Shown: piece after piece, positions 26,494 through 34,316 of the stretch
How the letters are laid out: every line of letters begins with the position of its first letter
Numbering within the stretch: position 1 is the stretch's first letter
DNA from: Streptomyces sp. SDr-06
GTDB lineage: Bacteria > Actinomycetota > Actinomycetes > Streptomycetales > Streptomycetaceae
Assembly: GCF_003324565.1 (NCBI RefSeq)
Contig: NZ_QOLA01000020.1
Span: 97,011 to 161,010, forward strand
Direction of reading: 5' to 3'
DNA: 64,000 nucleotides
Made by a program: the position numbers and the translations under genes
The notes under the pieces: generated by a model
The model's input: only the letters and a program-made list of their open reading frames with translations
Told to the model about the DNA's origin: nothing
Databases searched by the model: none

Positions 26494-29400
26494 TCATGCC
26501 AGACGCCGCGCCCGCAGGTCAGCCACGTACTTGGTGATCAGGTCCGGTGTCAGATGGGGGATGTCGTGGTGCTCGTCGAGGGCTGCGGCCCGTACTGCCT
26601 CGCGGAAGCGGTCCGCCGGCAGGGCGGATCCGGGCAGTGGCTCTTCCGGGCGGGCGAAGGCGTGCAGCAGAGGGAGCAGTGAATGCTGCTTCTGGCGGTC
26701 GGGCAGGCTCCGTAGCGCGGTCTCGAAGCGTTCGAGCCACTCGGCGTAGTCCTGAACACGCGTCAGCGGATGGCCGGTCGCGGCCAACCAGTCGACGAAC
26801 GTGTCGAGTGAGATGCCGTCGTCGTGCGGGTTGACCACGTTGTAGGTGCGGTAGCCCTCGCGTGCGTCGTCCCCCAGGGCGGTGATGGCGCGCGCGGTGA
26901 AGTCCACGGGAAGCGCGTCGTAGTGGCCGCCGCCTGTGGCCCGCGTATAGAAACTGCCCGGCGCGATGCCTGTCGCCAGCAGGCTGAGCAGCAGGCGGGT
27001 GAAGACGTCCGAGACGTTGAGTTGGCCGCGGTAACGGGGATGCGCGAGGATCAGGTTCGAGCGGAAGACGGCGACCGGAAGACCGAACGTTTCGTGGGCG
27101 GCGCGCAGCAGCACCTCGCCGGCCCACTTGCTGGCCGCGTAACCGTCGGCGTAACCACCTTCCAGGTCGCGTGTCGAGCAGGTGGTGCGGAGGTCCGCCG
27201 ACTCATCGGCCGCCGCCTCGTTGCCGAAGACGACTGCGACCGTCGACAGGTAGGTGAACTGCTTGACGCGGGAGGTGATCGCGAGCCTGATCAGTTCGGC
27301 CGTTCCCAGGACGTTGGGGCCGAACAGCTGGTCATAGGGCAGGACGTGGTTGACCAGCGCCGCCGGGTGGACGATCAGGTCCACGGTGTCGGCCAGTGTC
27401 CGCCAGGACTCCTGGTCGAGCCCGAGGTTCGGTTCCCCGATGTCACCGGCGATCACGTGGAGATGCCGGGCGGCGGACTCGCGGTAGCGCTCGATGAGTT
27501 CGGGGTCGCCGCTGTCGAAGGCCGCGTCGAGCCGCGCCCGGGCCGTCTCGGCGGAGGAGCCGCGCACGATGCACACCAGCCTGCCGCCGCGCTCCGCCAG
27601 GCGCTCCAGCCACTCCAGGCACAGGAAACGGCCCAGGTAGCCGTTGGCGCCTGTCAGCAGGACGGTCCGGGCTTCGGGCAGCGGACCGGTCGGCTGTGCG
27701 GCCTGCGCGACGGTCTCCGGGCCAAGGAATGCGTCCAGCTGCACATCGGCTGCGTAGAGGCGCCTCGCATCGGGGCCGTGAACGCTGTCGGCGGTGGGTC
27801 GGCGTTGTTCCGATGCGAGCGCCCGTTCGATGTGACCGGCCACGTGGTGCAGGGTGTTGACCGGGTTGATGACCACGTCGACGGGCACGTCGACCTGGAA
27901 GATCTTTTTCAGCGTCTGGGCGAACGACAGCGCCGTGAGGCTGTCACCGCCGAGTTCGGTGAAGCGTGTGCCGGGCTGGACATCCTCGTCCTCCTGGCCA
28001 AGAAGCGCCCGTGCGGACCGGAGGACGGTCTGCAGTACCGGCTGCTCCGTACCGACGTGGCGCAGGGCTCGCACTGCGCGGTCCTCACGGTCGGACAACT
28101 CGGCGTACAACGCTTCGAGTTGGCGGCCGTATCGCTTGGTCAGGGCAGGGCGCAACGGCTTGCGTACTGCGGAGAGCAACCCGTTCTCCTGACTGAACGG
28201 CTCGCGCTCGATGAGGAAGTCCCGTGGAATCTCGTAGGAGTTGAGTCCCGCATCGGCGGCGAGGCTCCGCAGGGATTCTCGCAGGATCCGCCGCAGGCGC
28301 CGGGGGTCTCCGGCGGCGCGGGCGAGGGCGTCCGTCGTGGGTACGACGACCGCGAGGAGGTAGGCACGGGCACTGTTGCCGTACAGGAAGATCTGGCGGA
28401 CGGCCGGGCCGCCGGTGAAAAGGGCCTCCAGGCGGGAGACTGTCACGAATTCGCCCTGTGACAGCTTGAGGACGCTGGAGCGGCGGTCCACATACCGCAG
28501 TTCGTCGGGGCCGACGCGGGCCATGATGTCGCCTGTGCGGTAGAAGCCGTCCTCGTCGAAGACCTCGGAGGTGGCATCCGGGCGCCGGAAGTAGCCGGGA
28601 ACGAGCCGGTCGGACCTGACCAGCAGTTCGCCTCTGGGGTGGGGTGAGTCGGTGGCGAAGTATCCCAGCTCGGGAACATCGGCCAGCTTGTAATCGGTCA
28701 CCGGCGGGCGCAGCACCCGGCCGTCGAGAAGGACGATTCCGGCTTCCGTCGACCCGTAGCCGTCGTGCAGTCTGACCTGGAGGCAGCTCTCGACGAACGC
28801 CGTCATGTCCGCGCTCAGCGGCGCCGAGGCGCTGACGGCCCACAAGAGGCGGCCGCCCATGACCTCCTCCCGCAGCTCCTGCTTCACCTGCTCTTCCGGG
28901 TCGGCCTCAGCGCCGGCCGCCCCGTTCCGGCGGGACACCTCGTCCCGGTAGTGCCGCAGGAGCATGTCCGCGATGCGGGGCACCATGACGAATTCGGTGG
29001 GACGGACCAGGGAGAGGTCTTCGAAGAGCGTCGACAGGTCGCTGGACGCCGCGAAGCAGGCGAGGCCCCCCTTGGCGAGCGTGCCGAACAGGACGCCCCT
29101 TCCCATCATGTGACTCAACGGCAGGTAGTTCAGCACGATGGCGGGCCGACCCATCTGACCGGGGACGAAGTCGACCCAGAACTGCCTGACCTGTCGCTCG
29201 GTGTACATGGCGCCCTTGGGGACGCCGGTACTGCCCGAGGTGTAGATCAGAGCGCTGAGCGTGTCCTCCGAAGCCCCCTCGGGAACCCGGGGGAGCGATG
29301 GCAGGGTCCTTCCCCGGTCGATGACCGACGCGAGTGTGTCCAGGGCCGCGCCGTGGCCCTGCGTCGTGAGCCGACCGCGCGCGGACTCGTATATCTCCTG

Positions 29401-30012
29401 GTGGCCGGTGACCTCGGGATGGTGGCCGATGACGATGACCCTGACCACCGAGGGAGCGTTCGCCGTGACCTCGAGCGCGACCTCCAGGTGGTCGATGTCC
29501 ACGACGAGCAGGCGCGGCCCGGTCTGCTCCACGATGGGGGCCAATTGTTCCGCCGCGGCGCCGACCGGCAGGGGGACGGACACCACGCCGGAACGCACGC
29601 AGGCCAGATCCGCCACGGTGTACGCGGCGCTGGTGGGACCGAGAACGGCGACGAAGTCACCTGGGTTCAGTGCGTGTTCGGGGTGATGCCGCCACTCGGC
29701 GGCCACGGCGCCGACCCGTTCCCAGAGTTCGCCGTAGGTGAGCGTGGTGAACCGCTGGAGGAGGCGTCGCGTGGTGCGGCCCGTCTTCGGGTCGGTGACC
29801 GGCTCGGTGGCCCGCTCGCCCAGGGCGGGGCGGTCCGCGTACCGCTCCATCACCGTGGCCATCAGGGCTGCCAGGGGAAGTCCGGGACGGCGGATCGCTT
29901 CCGTGACGGCGTCCAGGGGCGCGGTGTCGCGGAACTGTACGTCGGTCGCGAATAAGTGGGCGCTGCGTCGCTCGGCGGGTGCGTCGAACTCGTCAGCGGG
30001 GGAGGGGGACAC
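26494..30012 (-). CDS. car: Carboxylic acid reductase (A-PCP-R)
   Basis: A 1172-aa three-domain enzyme that activates a carboxylic acid with ATP, holds it as a thioester on a phosphopantetheine arm and reduces it with NADPH to the aldehyde. The adenylation domain (~1-600) has IYTSGSTGVPKGAM and YGSTEAGIVLLDG. The carrier domain (~640-720) has LGGDSLTALSFA, with Ser near 689. The reductase domain (~775-1172) has VLLTGANGYLGRFL, YLSTVAVV and the catalytic YAASKWAGE. The ORF opens at a TTG (30018), but GTG 30012 lies 7 nt after AGGAG and is the better start. It follows a FadR-type regulator gene by 87 bp on the same strand. No phosphopantetheinyl transferase is nearby, so a housekeeping one must act. 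Acid substrate unknown. Confidence 0.92.
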   Translation of the reverse strand: MSPSPADEFDAPAERRSAHLFATDVQFRDTAPLDAVTEAIRRPGLPLAALMATVMERYADRPALGERATEPVTDPKTGRTTRRLLQRFTTLTYGELWERVGAVAAEWRHHPEHALNPGDFVAVLGPTSAAYTVADLACVRSGVVSVPLPVGAAAEQLAPIVEQTGPRLLVVDIDHLEVALEVTANAPSVVRVIVIGHHPEVTGHQEIYESARGRLTTQGHGAALDTLASVIDRGRTLPSLPRVPEGASEDTLSALIYTSGSTGVPKGAMYTERQVRQFWVDFVPGQMGRPAIVLNYLPLSHMMGRGVLFGTLAKGGLACFAASSDLSTLFEDLSLVRPTEFVMVPRIADMLLRHYRDEVSRRNGAAGAEADPEEQVKQELREEVMGGRLLWAVSASAPLSADMTAFVESCLQVRLHDGYGSTEAGIVLLDGRVLRPPVTDYKLADVPELGYFATDSPHPRGELLVRSDRLVPGYFRRPDATSEVFDEDGFYRTGDIMARVGPDELRYVDRRSSVLKLSQGEFVTVSRLEALFTGGPAVRQIFLYGNSARAYLLAVVVPTTDALARAAGDPRRLRRILRESLRSLAADAGLNSYEIPRDFLIEREPFSQENGLLSAVRKPLRPALTKRYGRQLEALYAELSDREDRAVRALRHVGTEQPVLQTVLRSARALLGQEDEDVQPGTRFTELGGDSLTALSFAQTLKKIFQVDVPVDVVINPVNTLHHVAGHIERALASEQRRPTADSVHGPDARRLYAADVQLDAFLGPETVAQAAQPTGPLPEARTVLLTGANGYLGRFLCLEWLERLAERGGRLVCIVRGSSAETARARLDAAFDSGDPELIERYRESAARHLHVIAGDIGEPNLGLDQESWRTLADTVDLIVHPAALVNHVLPYDQLFGPNVLGTAELIRLAITSRVKQFTYLSTVAVVFGNEAAADESADLRTTCSTRDLEGGYADGYAASKWAGEVLLRAAHETFGLPVAVFRSNLILAHPRYRGQLNVSDVFTRLLLSLLATGIAPGSFYTRATGGGHYDALPVDFTARAITALGDDAREGYRTYNVVNPHDDGISLDTFVDWLAATGHPLTRVQDYAEWLERFETALRSLPDRQKQHSLLPLLHAFARPEEPLPGSALPADRFREAVRAAALDEHHDIPHLTPDLITKYVADLRARRLA

Positions 30013-30099
30013 GGGCAATCTCCTTTGTGGCCGCGGAAACGTGGTCAGGGGGTGGCTTTGCCGTTGGAGCAGGGTGGTCTGGTCAGCGGGAGGGCGAGC

Positions 30100-30810
30100 T
30101 CACTGGTCCTCCTCCGCCCGTGGTGCGGCGGTCTCGTGGTCGCGGGTGAGCTGGACGATCGCCGCGGCCGCGGCACGGGCGTCGCCCGCGTCCTGGGCTT
30201 CGATCGCGTCGACAAGCCGCCGGTGCAGCCGGGCGTGCTCCTCGGCGTGGGCGGCATCCCAGGACAGGCCCCCCAGGGACGAGGTGAGTGCCGTGCCGAG
30301 GTAGTCGTACACCTCGACCAGCAGGTCGTTCCCGCTCGCCCGGACCACAGCCCGGTGGAAGAGGGCGTCGACGTTCGTGGCCGCTGCCGTGTCCGCGCCG
30401 GCGCTGGCCGCGTCGGCGTCGGCCAGCAGCTCCCGCATCTGCCGCAGCTGACTCTCGTCGCGGCGCAGGGCCGCGGCTCCCGAGGCGTACTCCTCCAGCA
30501 CGGTGCGCAGCTCCAGCACCTTGTCCCGCTGCGTGGAACTCGCCCGCCGCACCATGACCGACTGAAGCTCACTGGCGGAGCGGACGTAGGTGCCGTCCCC
30601 GGCCCGGGGCTCCAGCAGCCCCAGGTGCACCAGCGCGCCGATCGCCTCGCGCAGCGTGCTGCGTCCTACGCCGAGTTCCTCAATGAGTGCCTGTTCCGAG
30701 GGGATCCGTGTCCCTACCGGCCAGCCCCCCGCCTCGATGTGCGAGCGGAGGCTGTCCACGAGCTGAGCGGACAGGCTGGCTGTCCGTCGCGGTGCGTTGA
30801 TGCGCTTCAT
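30100..30810 (-). CDS. FadR-subfamily GntR transcriptional regulator
   Basis: A 236-aa regulator. The N-terminal wHTH (~10-75) carries GTRIPSEQALIEELGVGRSTLREAIGAL and the wing LLEPRAGDGTYV. The C-terminal FCD domain (~90-220) has conserved Asp/His positions (NVDALFHRAVVRASGN, EHARLHRRLVDAIEA). These regulators bind organic acids through a metal site. It is the first gene of a unit with the carboxylic acid reductase, and an autoregulatory palindrome lies 14 bp upstream of its start. Confidence 0.9.
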   Translation of the reverse strand: MKRINAPRRTASLSAQLVDSLRSHIEAGGWPVGTRIPSEQALIEELGVGRSTLREAIGALVHLGLLEPRAGDGTYVRSASELQSVMVRRASSTQRDKVLELRTVLEEYASGAAALRRDESQLRQMRELLADADAASAGADTAAATNVDALFHRAVVRASGNDLLVEVYDYLGTALTSSLGGLSWDAAHAEEHARLHRRLVDAIEAQDAGDARAAAAAIVQLTRDHETAAPRAEEDQ

Positions 30811-30824
30811 GCCAGCAGGCTACA

Positions 30825-30841
30825 CAAACATCAGACGTTTG
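30825..30841. promoter_or_regulatory. Candidate FadR/GntR operator
   Basis: CAAACATC-A-GACGTTTG is a 17-bp near-palindrome (7 of 8 pairs) just upstream of the regulator start at 30810. Its size and central GAC/GTC character fit FCD-type GntR sites. It would place both the regulator and the downstream reductase under acid-responsive control. Confidence 0.5.
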
Positions 30842-30931
30842 GACATCATGCTGGTAGCTATGCACCACCGACCTTCCGGCGCGAACTTCATTCGGTCTGC
30901 TGGAGGTTGTGCGGTGGCGCCGGGCTGGAGG

Positions 30932-32146
30932 TCACTGCGCGGTGCCCGGAACCCGGGGGTGAATCGCCTCTGCCGCGTGCTGATGACCGGGGGGTCGCGG
31001 TGTCGCCCGCAGGTGCAGCGCTGCGAGCAGCAGGCAGAGTACGGCCATCGTGGACCATGACGCGGTCGCCCCCGCACGGGCGAGCAACTGGGTGCCGAGG
31101 ACGGGGGCAAGCGTTGCGGCGACGCCCCAGCTGGTGCCGAACACGGCCAGGTAGCGACCGCTTCCGCCGGGCGGGGCGAGGTCGGTGACGAGCGCGTACA
31201 CGCGGCCCATGACCAGCAGGTCGCCGAGGCTCCAGACGACGGCCGCGGCGAGCAGTGCCGGCAGAGTGCGGGCGAGGGCGTAACCGGTCAGTCCTGCGGC
31301 CAGGAGGAGATGGGCGAGGGAGAGGGCGAGGGGCGTCCCGAGCCTGCGCACCCGGGGCAGTTGGATCAGTGGCTGGGCGAGCACGGTGGTGGCCGCGGCG
31401 GCGGTGAACAACAGTCCGGCGTCGGCGGCCGGCAGGCCCTGCCGTGTGAGCGCGAGGGGCAGGGTCATCACGGTCTGCTGGTGAATCAACGCGTAGGCGG
31501 TGCCGGTGGCGAGGACGCCCACCAGGGCGCGGTCCCTCAGCGGTCGCACGAGGGTGTCGCCCGGGTCTGCTCCGGGCCGTGCCGGTCGGTCATGGGGGAG
31601 GGCGAGCCGGATGAGCAGCGCGCAGGCCAGGCATGTCGCGGCGTCGATGACGAAGAGCCAGCGCAGATCCCAGCGGCCGACGACGGCGGCCAGCAGTCCG
31701 GCGCCCATGCCGCCCAGTGCCAGCGCGGCGCTGAACAGGCTGAACGCGCGCACCCGTTGCCGTTCCGGAACGGACTCGCCGATGATCGCCTGGCTCGGCG
31801 GCTCGTAGAGCTCGAAGGCCAGCCCTAGCAGGATCGCGCTGGCGACCACCCAGGTGAGCGAACCGGAGCCCGCGATGGCCAGTTGGGCCACCGCGCATCC
31901 GCAGAGGCCGAGCACGATGGTCGTCCGCCGGCCGACCCTGTCGGCCAGTCGTCCGCCGACCAGCCGCGAGGGGATGGTCGCGAGTCCGAAGGCGGCGCTG
32001 ACCAGTCCGGCGGTGGTCAGACTAGCGCCGTGGTCGGCGCATATCAGCGCGGTGAGAAAGGGCAGTGAGAAGGCTCCGAGGCGGTTGACGGTCCGGGCGA
32101 GCAGGAGCAGGCGGACGGTGCGGGGCAGCGGTTCGGGGCGCAGCAC
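30932..32146 (-). CDS. MFS transporter
   Basis: A 404-aa integral membrane protein with about 12 hydrophobic segments. It has the MFS motif-A loop between TM2 and TM3 (GGRLADRVGRRTTIVLGL) and repeated small-residue helices (LTTAGLVSAAFGLATIPSRL). The frame opens at GTG 32161, but GTG 32146 has GGGAGG 4-5 nt upstream and is preferred. Probable drug or metabolite exporter. Divergent from a CGNR zinc-finger protein. Confidence 0.87.
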   Translation of the reverse strand: MLRPEPLPRTVRLLLLARTVNRLGAFSLPFLTALICADHGASLTTAGLVSAAFGLATIPSRLVGGRLADRVGRRTTIVLGLCGCAVAQLAIAGSGSLTWVVASAILLGLAFELYEPPSQAIIGESVPERQRVRAFSLFSAALALGGMGAGLLAAVVGRWDLRWLFVIDAATCLACALLIRLALPHDRPARPGADPGDTLVRPLRDRALVGVLATGTAYALIHQQTVMTLPLALTRQGLPAADAGLLFTAAAATTVLAQPLIQLPRVRRLGTPLALSLAHLLLAAGLTGYALARTLPALLAAAVVWSLGDLLVMGRVYALVTDLAPPGGSGRYLAVFGTSWGVAATLAPVLGTQLLARAGATASWSTMAVLCLLLAALHLRATPRPPGHQHAAEAIHPRVPGTAQ

Positions 32147-32155
32147 GGCGCCTCC

Positions 32156-32187
32156 CGTCACTGGTTATTGGTCTATTGTCAGTGACG
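32156..32187. promoter_or_regulatory. Palindromic operator candidate between MFS and CGNR genes
   Basis: CGTCACTG (32156-32163) and CAGTGACG (32180-32187) are perfect inverted 8-bp arms separated by 16 bp of unusually A/T-rich sequence with a repeated ATTG. The site sits between the two preferred start codons at 32146 and 32221 and is a good candidate shared operator/promoter. Confidence 0.5.
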
Positions 32188-32220
32188 AGCACCGTAGACA
32201 GGCGGAAGGTAACTGGTCAA

Positions 32221-32790
32221 GTGTTGTTCGACAGTCACATGCGGACTCTGCTCGATGCCTCGGTGGCGCTCGTCAACGCGCTGACCGACGGTCAGGCGCG
32301 CGGCCGGGACTACCTCGCGCCCGAAGGCGCCGAACGGGTCGGAGCGGTCCGCGCCGCACTCTCCGCCGGGGCAGACCTGAGACTCGACGAGGCCAACCGG
32401 TTGGCCGACACCGCCCGCGCCCTGCGTACGGTGTTCGAGGCCGTCGCCGCCGACCGCCTCGACGACGCGGCGCCCGCCCTCAACGCGCTGTTGCGCGAGA
32501 CCGGCGCGCGCCCCCAGCTGGATCGGGCTCCTGGCGAGCCGTGGCAGGTCCACTTCCACGGTGCCGACGACTCCTACGCGGTCGGTTGGAGTGCAGGCTG
32601 CGCCACCGGTCTCGCCATGGCTCTCGGCGGCGACTACGCCGGCCGCCTCGGACTCTGCGCGGCCCCGCGCTGCGACCGGGTCTACGTGGACGTGTCCCGC
32701 AACGCCGGTCGCCAGTTCTGCTCGACCGCCTGTCAGAACCGGGTCAAGGCCGCGGCGTTTCGTGCGCGGCAGGCGGGCGACGGGACCTGA
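32221..32790 (+). CDS. CGNR zinc finger protein with ABATE domain
   Basis: A 189-aa protein. The N-terminal ABATE-like helical domain begins with the typical FDSH...LLDASVALVNALTDG. The C-terminal zinc-binding motif has Cys in LCAAPRCDRVYVD and CSTACQNRVKAAAFR, the CGNR-type finger in which the final motif reads CQNR here. The family is thought to bind DNA and act as a regulator in actinomycetes. GTG 32221 is chosen because GGAAGG lies upstream and family proteins begin here; the frame opens at TTG 32176 inside the operator. Likely regulator of the divergent MFS gene. Confidence 0.83.
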   Translation: MLFDSHMRTLLDASVALVNALTDGQARGRDYLAPEGAERVGAVRAALSAGADLRLDEANRLADTARALRTVFEAVAADRLDDAAPALNALLRETGARPQLDRAPGEPWQVHFHGADDSYAVGWSAGCATGLAMALGGDYAGRLGLCAAPRCDRVYVDVSRNAGRQFCSTACQNRVKAAAFRARQAGDGT

Positions 32791-33027
32791 GCCTCCGTCC
32801 GTCGCGTGTGGCTGCACATGGGGCGGCCCTGACGCCGGGGAGGGAGGCGCCAGGGCCGGTGAACACGAACCCCCAAGGGGGCGGGAGCCAGACGTGTTGC
32901 CCTGCCCAACGCCCAGACCCGCTCGAAGTCACGGTCCGCCGGTCTGAGGAGTTCCCGCGGCCCGACGATCCTCCGCGCGGGCGCGAGCCTCGCTGGGCTC
33001 CGGCTGCCACGAGTCCGGAGCGGGGGC

Positions 33028-33228
33028 TCAGTCGGGAGGCGTCTGCGTCGATGCGGTTGACGGGCTCTCGTCGGGAGATGCGGGCTTGCGCCCCTGGAGC
33101 ATCGCGCCACGCGAGCGGATGGAGGCGATGGCCTCGGCCAGCTGATCACGCAACAAGTCGGCGGCCGCGGCGGAATCGGCTGGTTTAGTGGCCGGGTCCT
33201 GGACGTTTCCTTGACGGTGCTGGTTCAT
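33028..33228 (-). CDS. Small hypothetical protein (66 aa)
   Basis: A short polar protein with a central helix (AAAADLLRDQLAEAIASIRSR) and a Ser/Thr/Pro-rich tail. The amphipathic helix looks protein-like, but no good ribosome site is seen before ATG 33228 and the frame is open beyond it. No family recognised; it may be spurious. Confidence 0.35.
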   Translation of the reverse strand: MNQHRQGNVQDPATKPADSAAAADLLRDQLAEAIASIRSRGAMLQGRKPASPDESPSTASTQTPPD

Positions 33229-33453
33229 CAGGCGCGCATACCCCGAAGCGAGGACTCCGGACAACCCCACACAGAATTCACACACAGGATCCAGAACAGG
33301 CCCCCGGCGGCATGGACCGACCCCTGCGTCACCCGGCCAAGGAGCCTCGGTCTCCAGCCGGATCGGCATCGCGCAGGAACGAGCGTGTGGCGTCTCTCCG
33401 GAAAGCCGTGGACGGACGCGTTGTGCGGCGATGGTGTTGTCGGGGCCCGTTGG

Positions 33454-34113
33454 TCAGGGATGTCTGGTGTCGGTGCCGGATCTTCTGATCGCCTCGTCCA
33501 ACACCGCGTCGCTGAGGGGCGGGTGGGCGAATGTGGCCCGGGTGTTGGTGAGACCGGCCAGCACGATGTCGAGGTGTCGCTGCCATGCGTCCGGGGCGAG
33601 TCCGGCGGTGGTCTCGATGACACCGCGCATGCTCCAGACGACGGCTCCGATGTCGGCCAGGGCGACGTCGGGATGGACCGCATGAGCCTTTTTGGCCGTG
33701 ACCAGCAACTCGGCGATTTTGGCGTAGATGAGTTGGCGTTGCTCGGGCCGGGCCATTTCACCGAAGGCGTGGGGCAGGACGCTGCGGCTGGTGGCCAGGT
33801 GCACGCCCGCCGTCCGCAGAAACCGCTCCAGCTGCCGGTCCGCCGGTTCCTCCAGGGCCCTGTCCAGGAGGGTGATCAGGCCGTCGAAGAACCAGGTCGC
33901 CAGTGCTTGAAGCAGTGAGTCCTTGGTGGGGTGGCGGAGGTACAGGGTGGCGGGGGCCACGTGGACCTGCCTGGCGATCTGAGCCATGGAGGCGTTGGGG
34001 TGCAGCTCCTGCAAGGCCCGTGCCACGTCCGGCAGCAGGCGGTCCTCGTCCACCTGCTCGTGTTCGGGACCTGAGTCCGGCTGGTGCTGCTGCGCGTGTT
34101 CGGATCCCGTCAC
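33454..34113 (-). CDS. TetR/AcrR family transcriptional regulator
   Basis: A 219-aa protein. After an acidic Q/E-rich N-terminus, the HTH is at ~28-70 (ARALQELHPNASMAQIARQVHVAPATLYLRH, read as two adjacent helices). The ligand domain follows with WFFDGLITLLDRALEEP and PHAFGEMARPEQRQ. GGAGGG lies close upstream of the GTG start. It lies downstream of the flavin amine oxidase on the same strand after a 203-bp gap, so it probably has its own promoter. Confidence 0.85.
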   Translation of the reverse strand: MTGSEHAQQHQPDSGPEHEQVDEDRLLPDVARALQELHPNASMAQIARQVHVAPATLYLRHPTKDSLLQALATWFFDGLITLLDRALEEPADRQLERFLRTAGVHLATSRSVLPHAFGEMARPEQRQLIYAKIAELLVTAKKAHAVHPDVALADIGAVVWSMRGVIETTAGLAPDAWQRHLDIVLAGLTNTRATFAHPPLSDAVLDEAIRRSGTDTRHP

Positions 34114-34316
34114 GTTCCCTCCTCGGACCGCCCGCCCAGGATCTCCCGCTGCGGATCAGATTCCCAGGGTCGACCAGCCGAGGCGCTGCCCTGAGCATTA
34201 GGCCAACAGCGGCACGCCCGCTCGGGCACAGAACGGCCCGTGGGTGAGCGCACCGCTACCTACGTCGGCTCAGGAGCTTCTCGGCCGGATGCGTCAGACC
34301 CAGCCGGTCACGCCGG

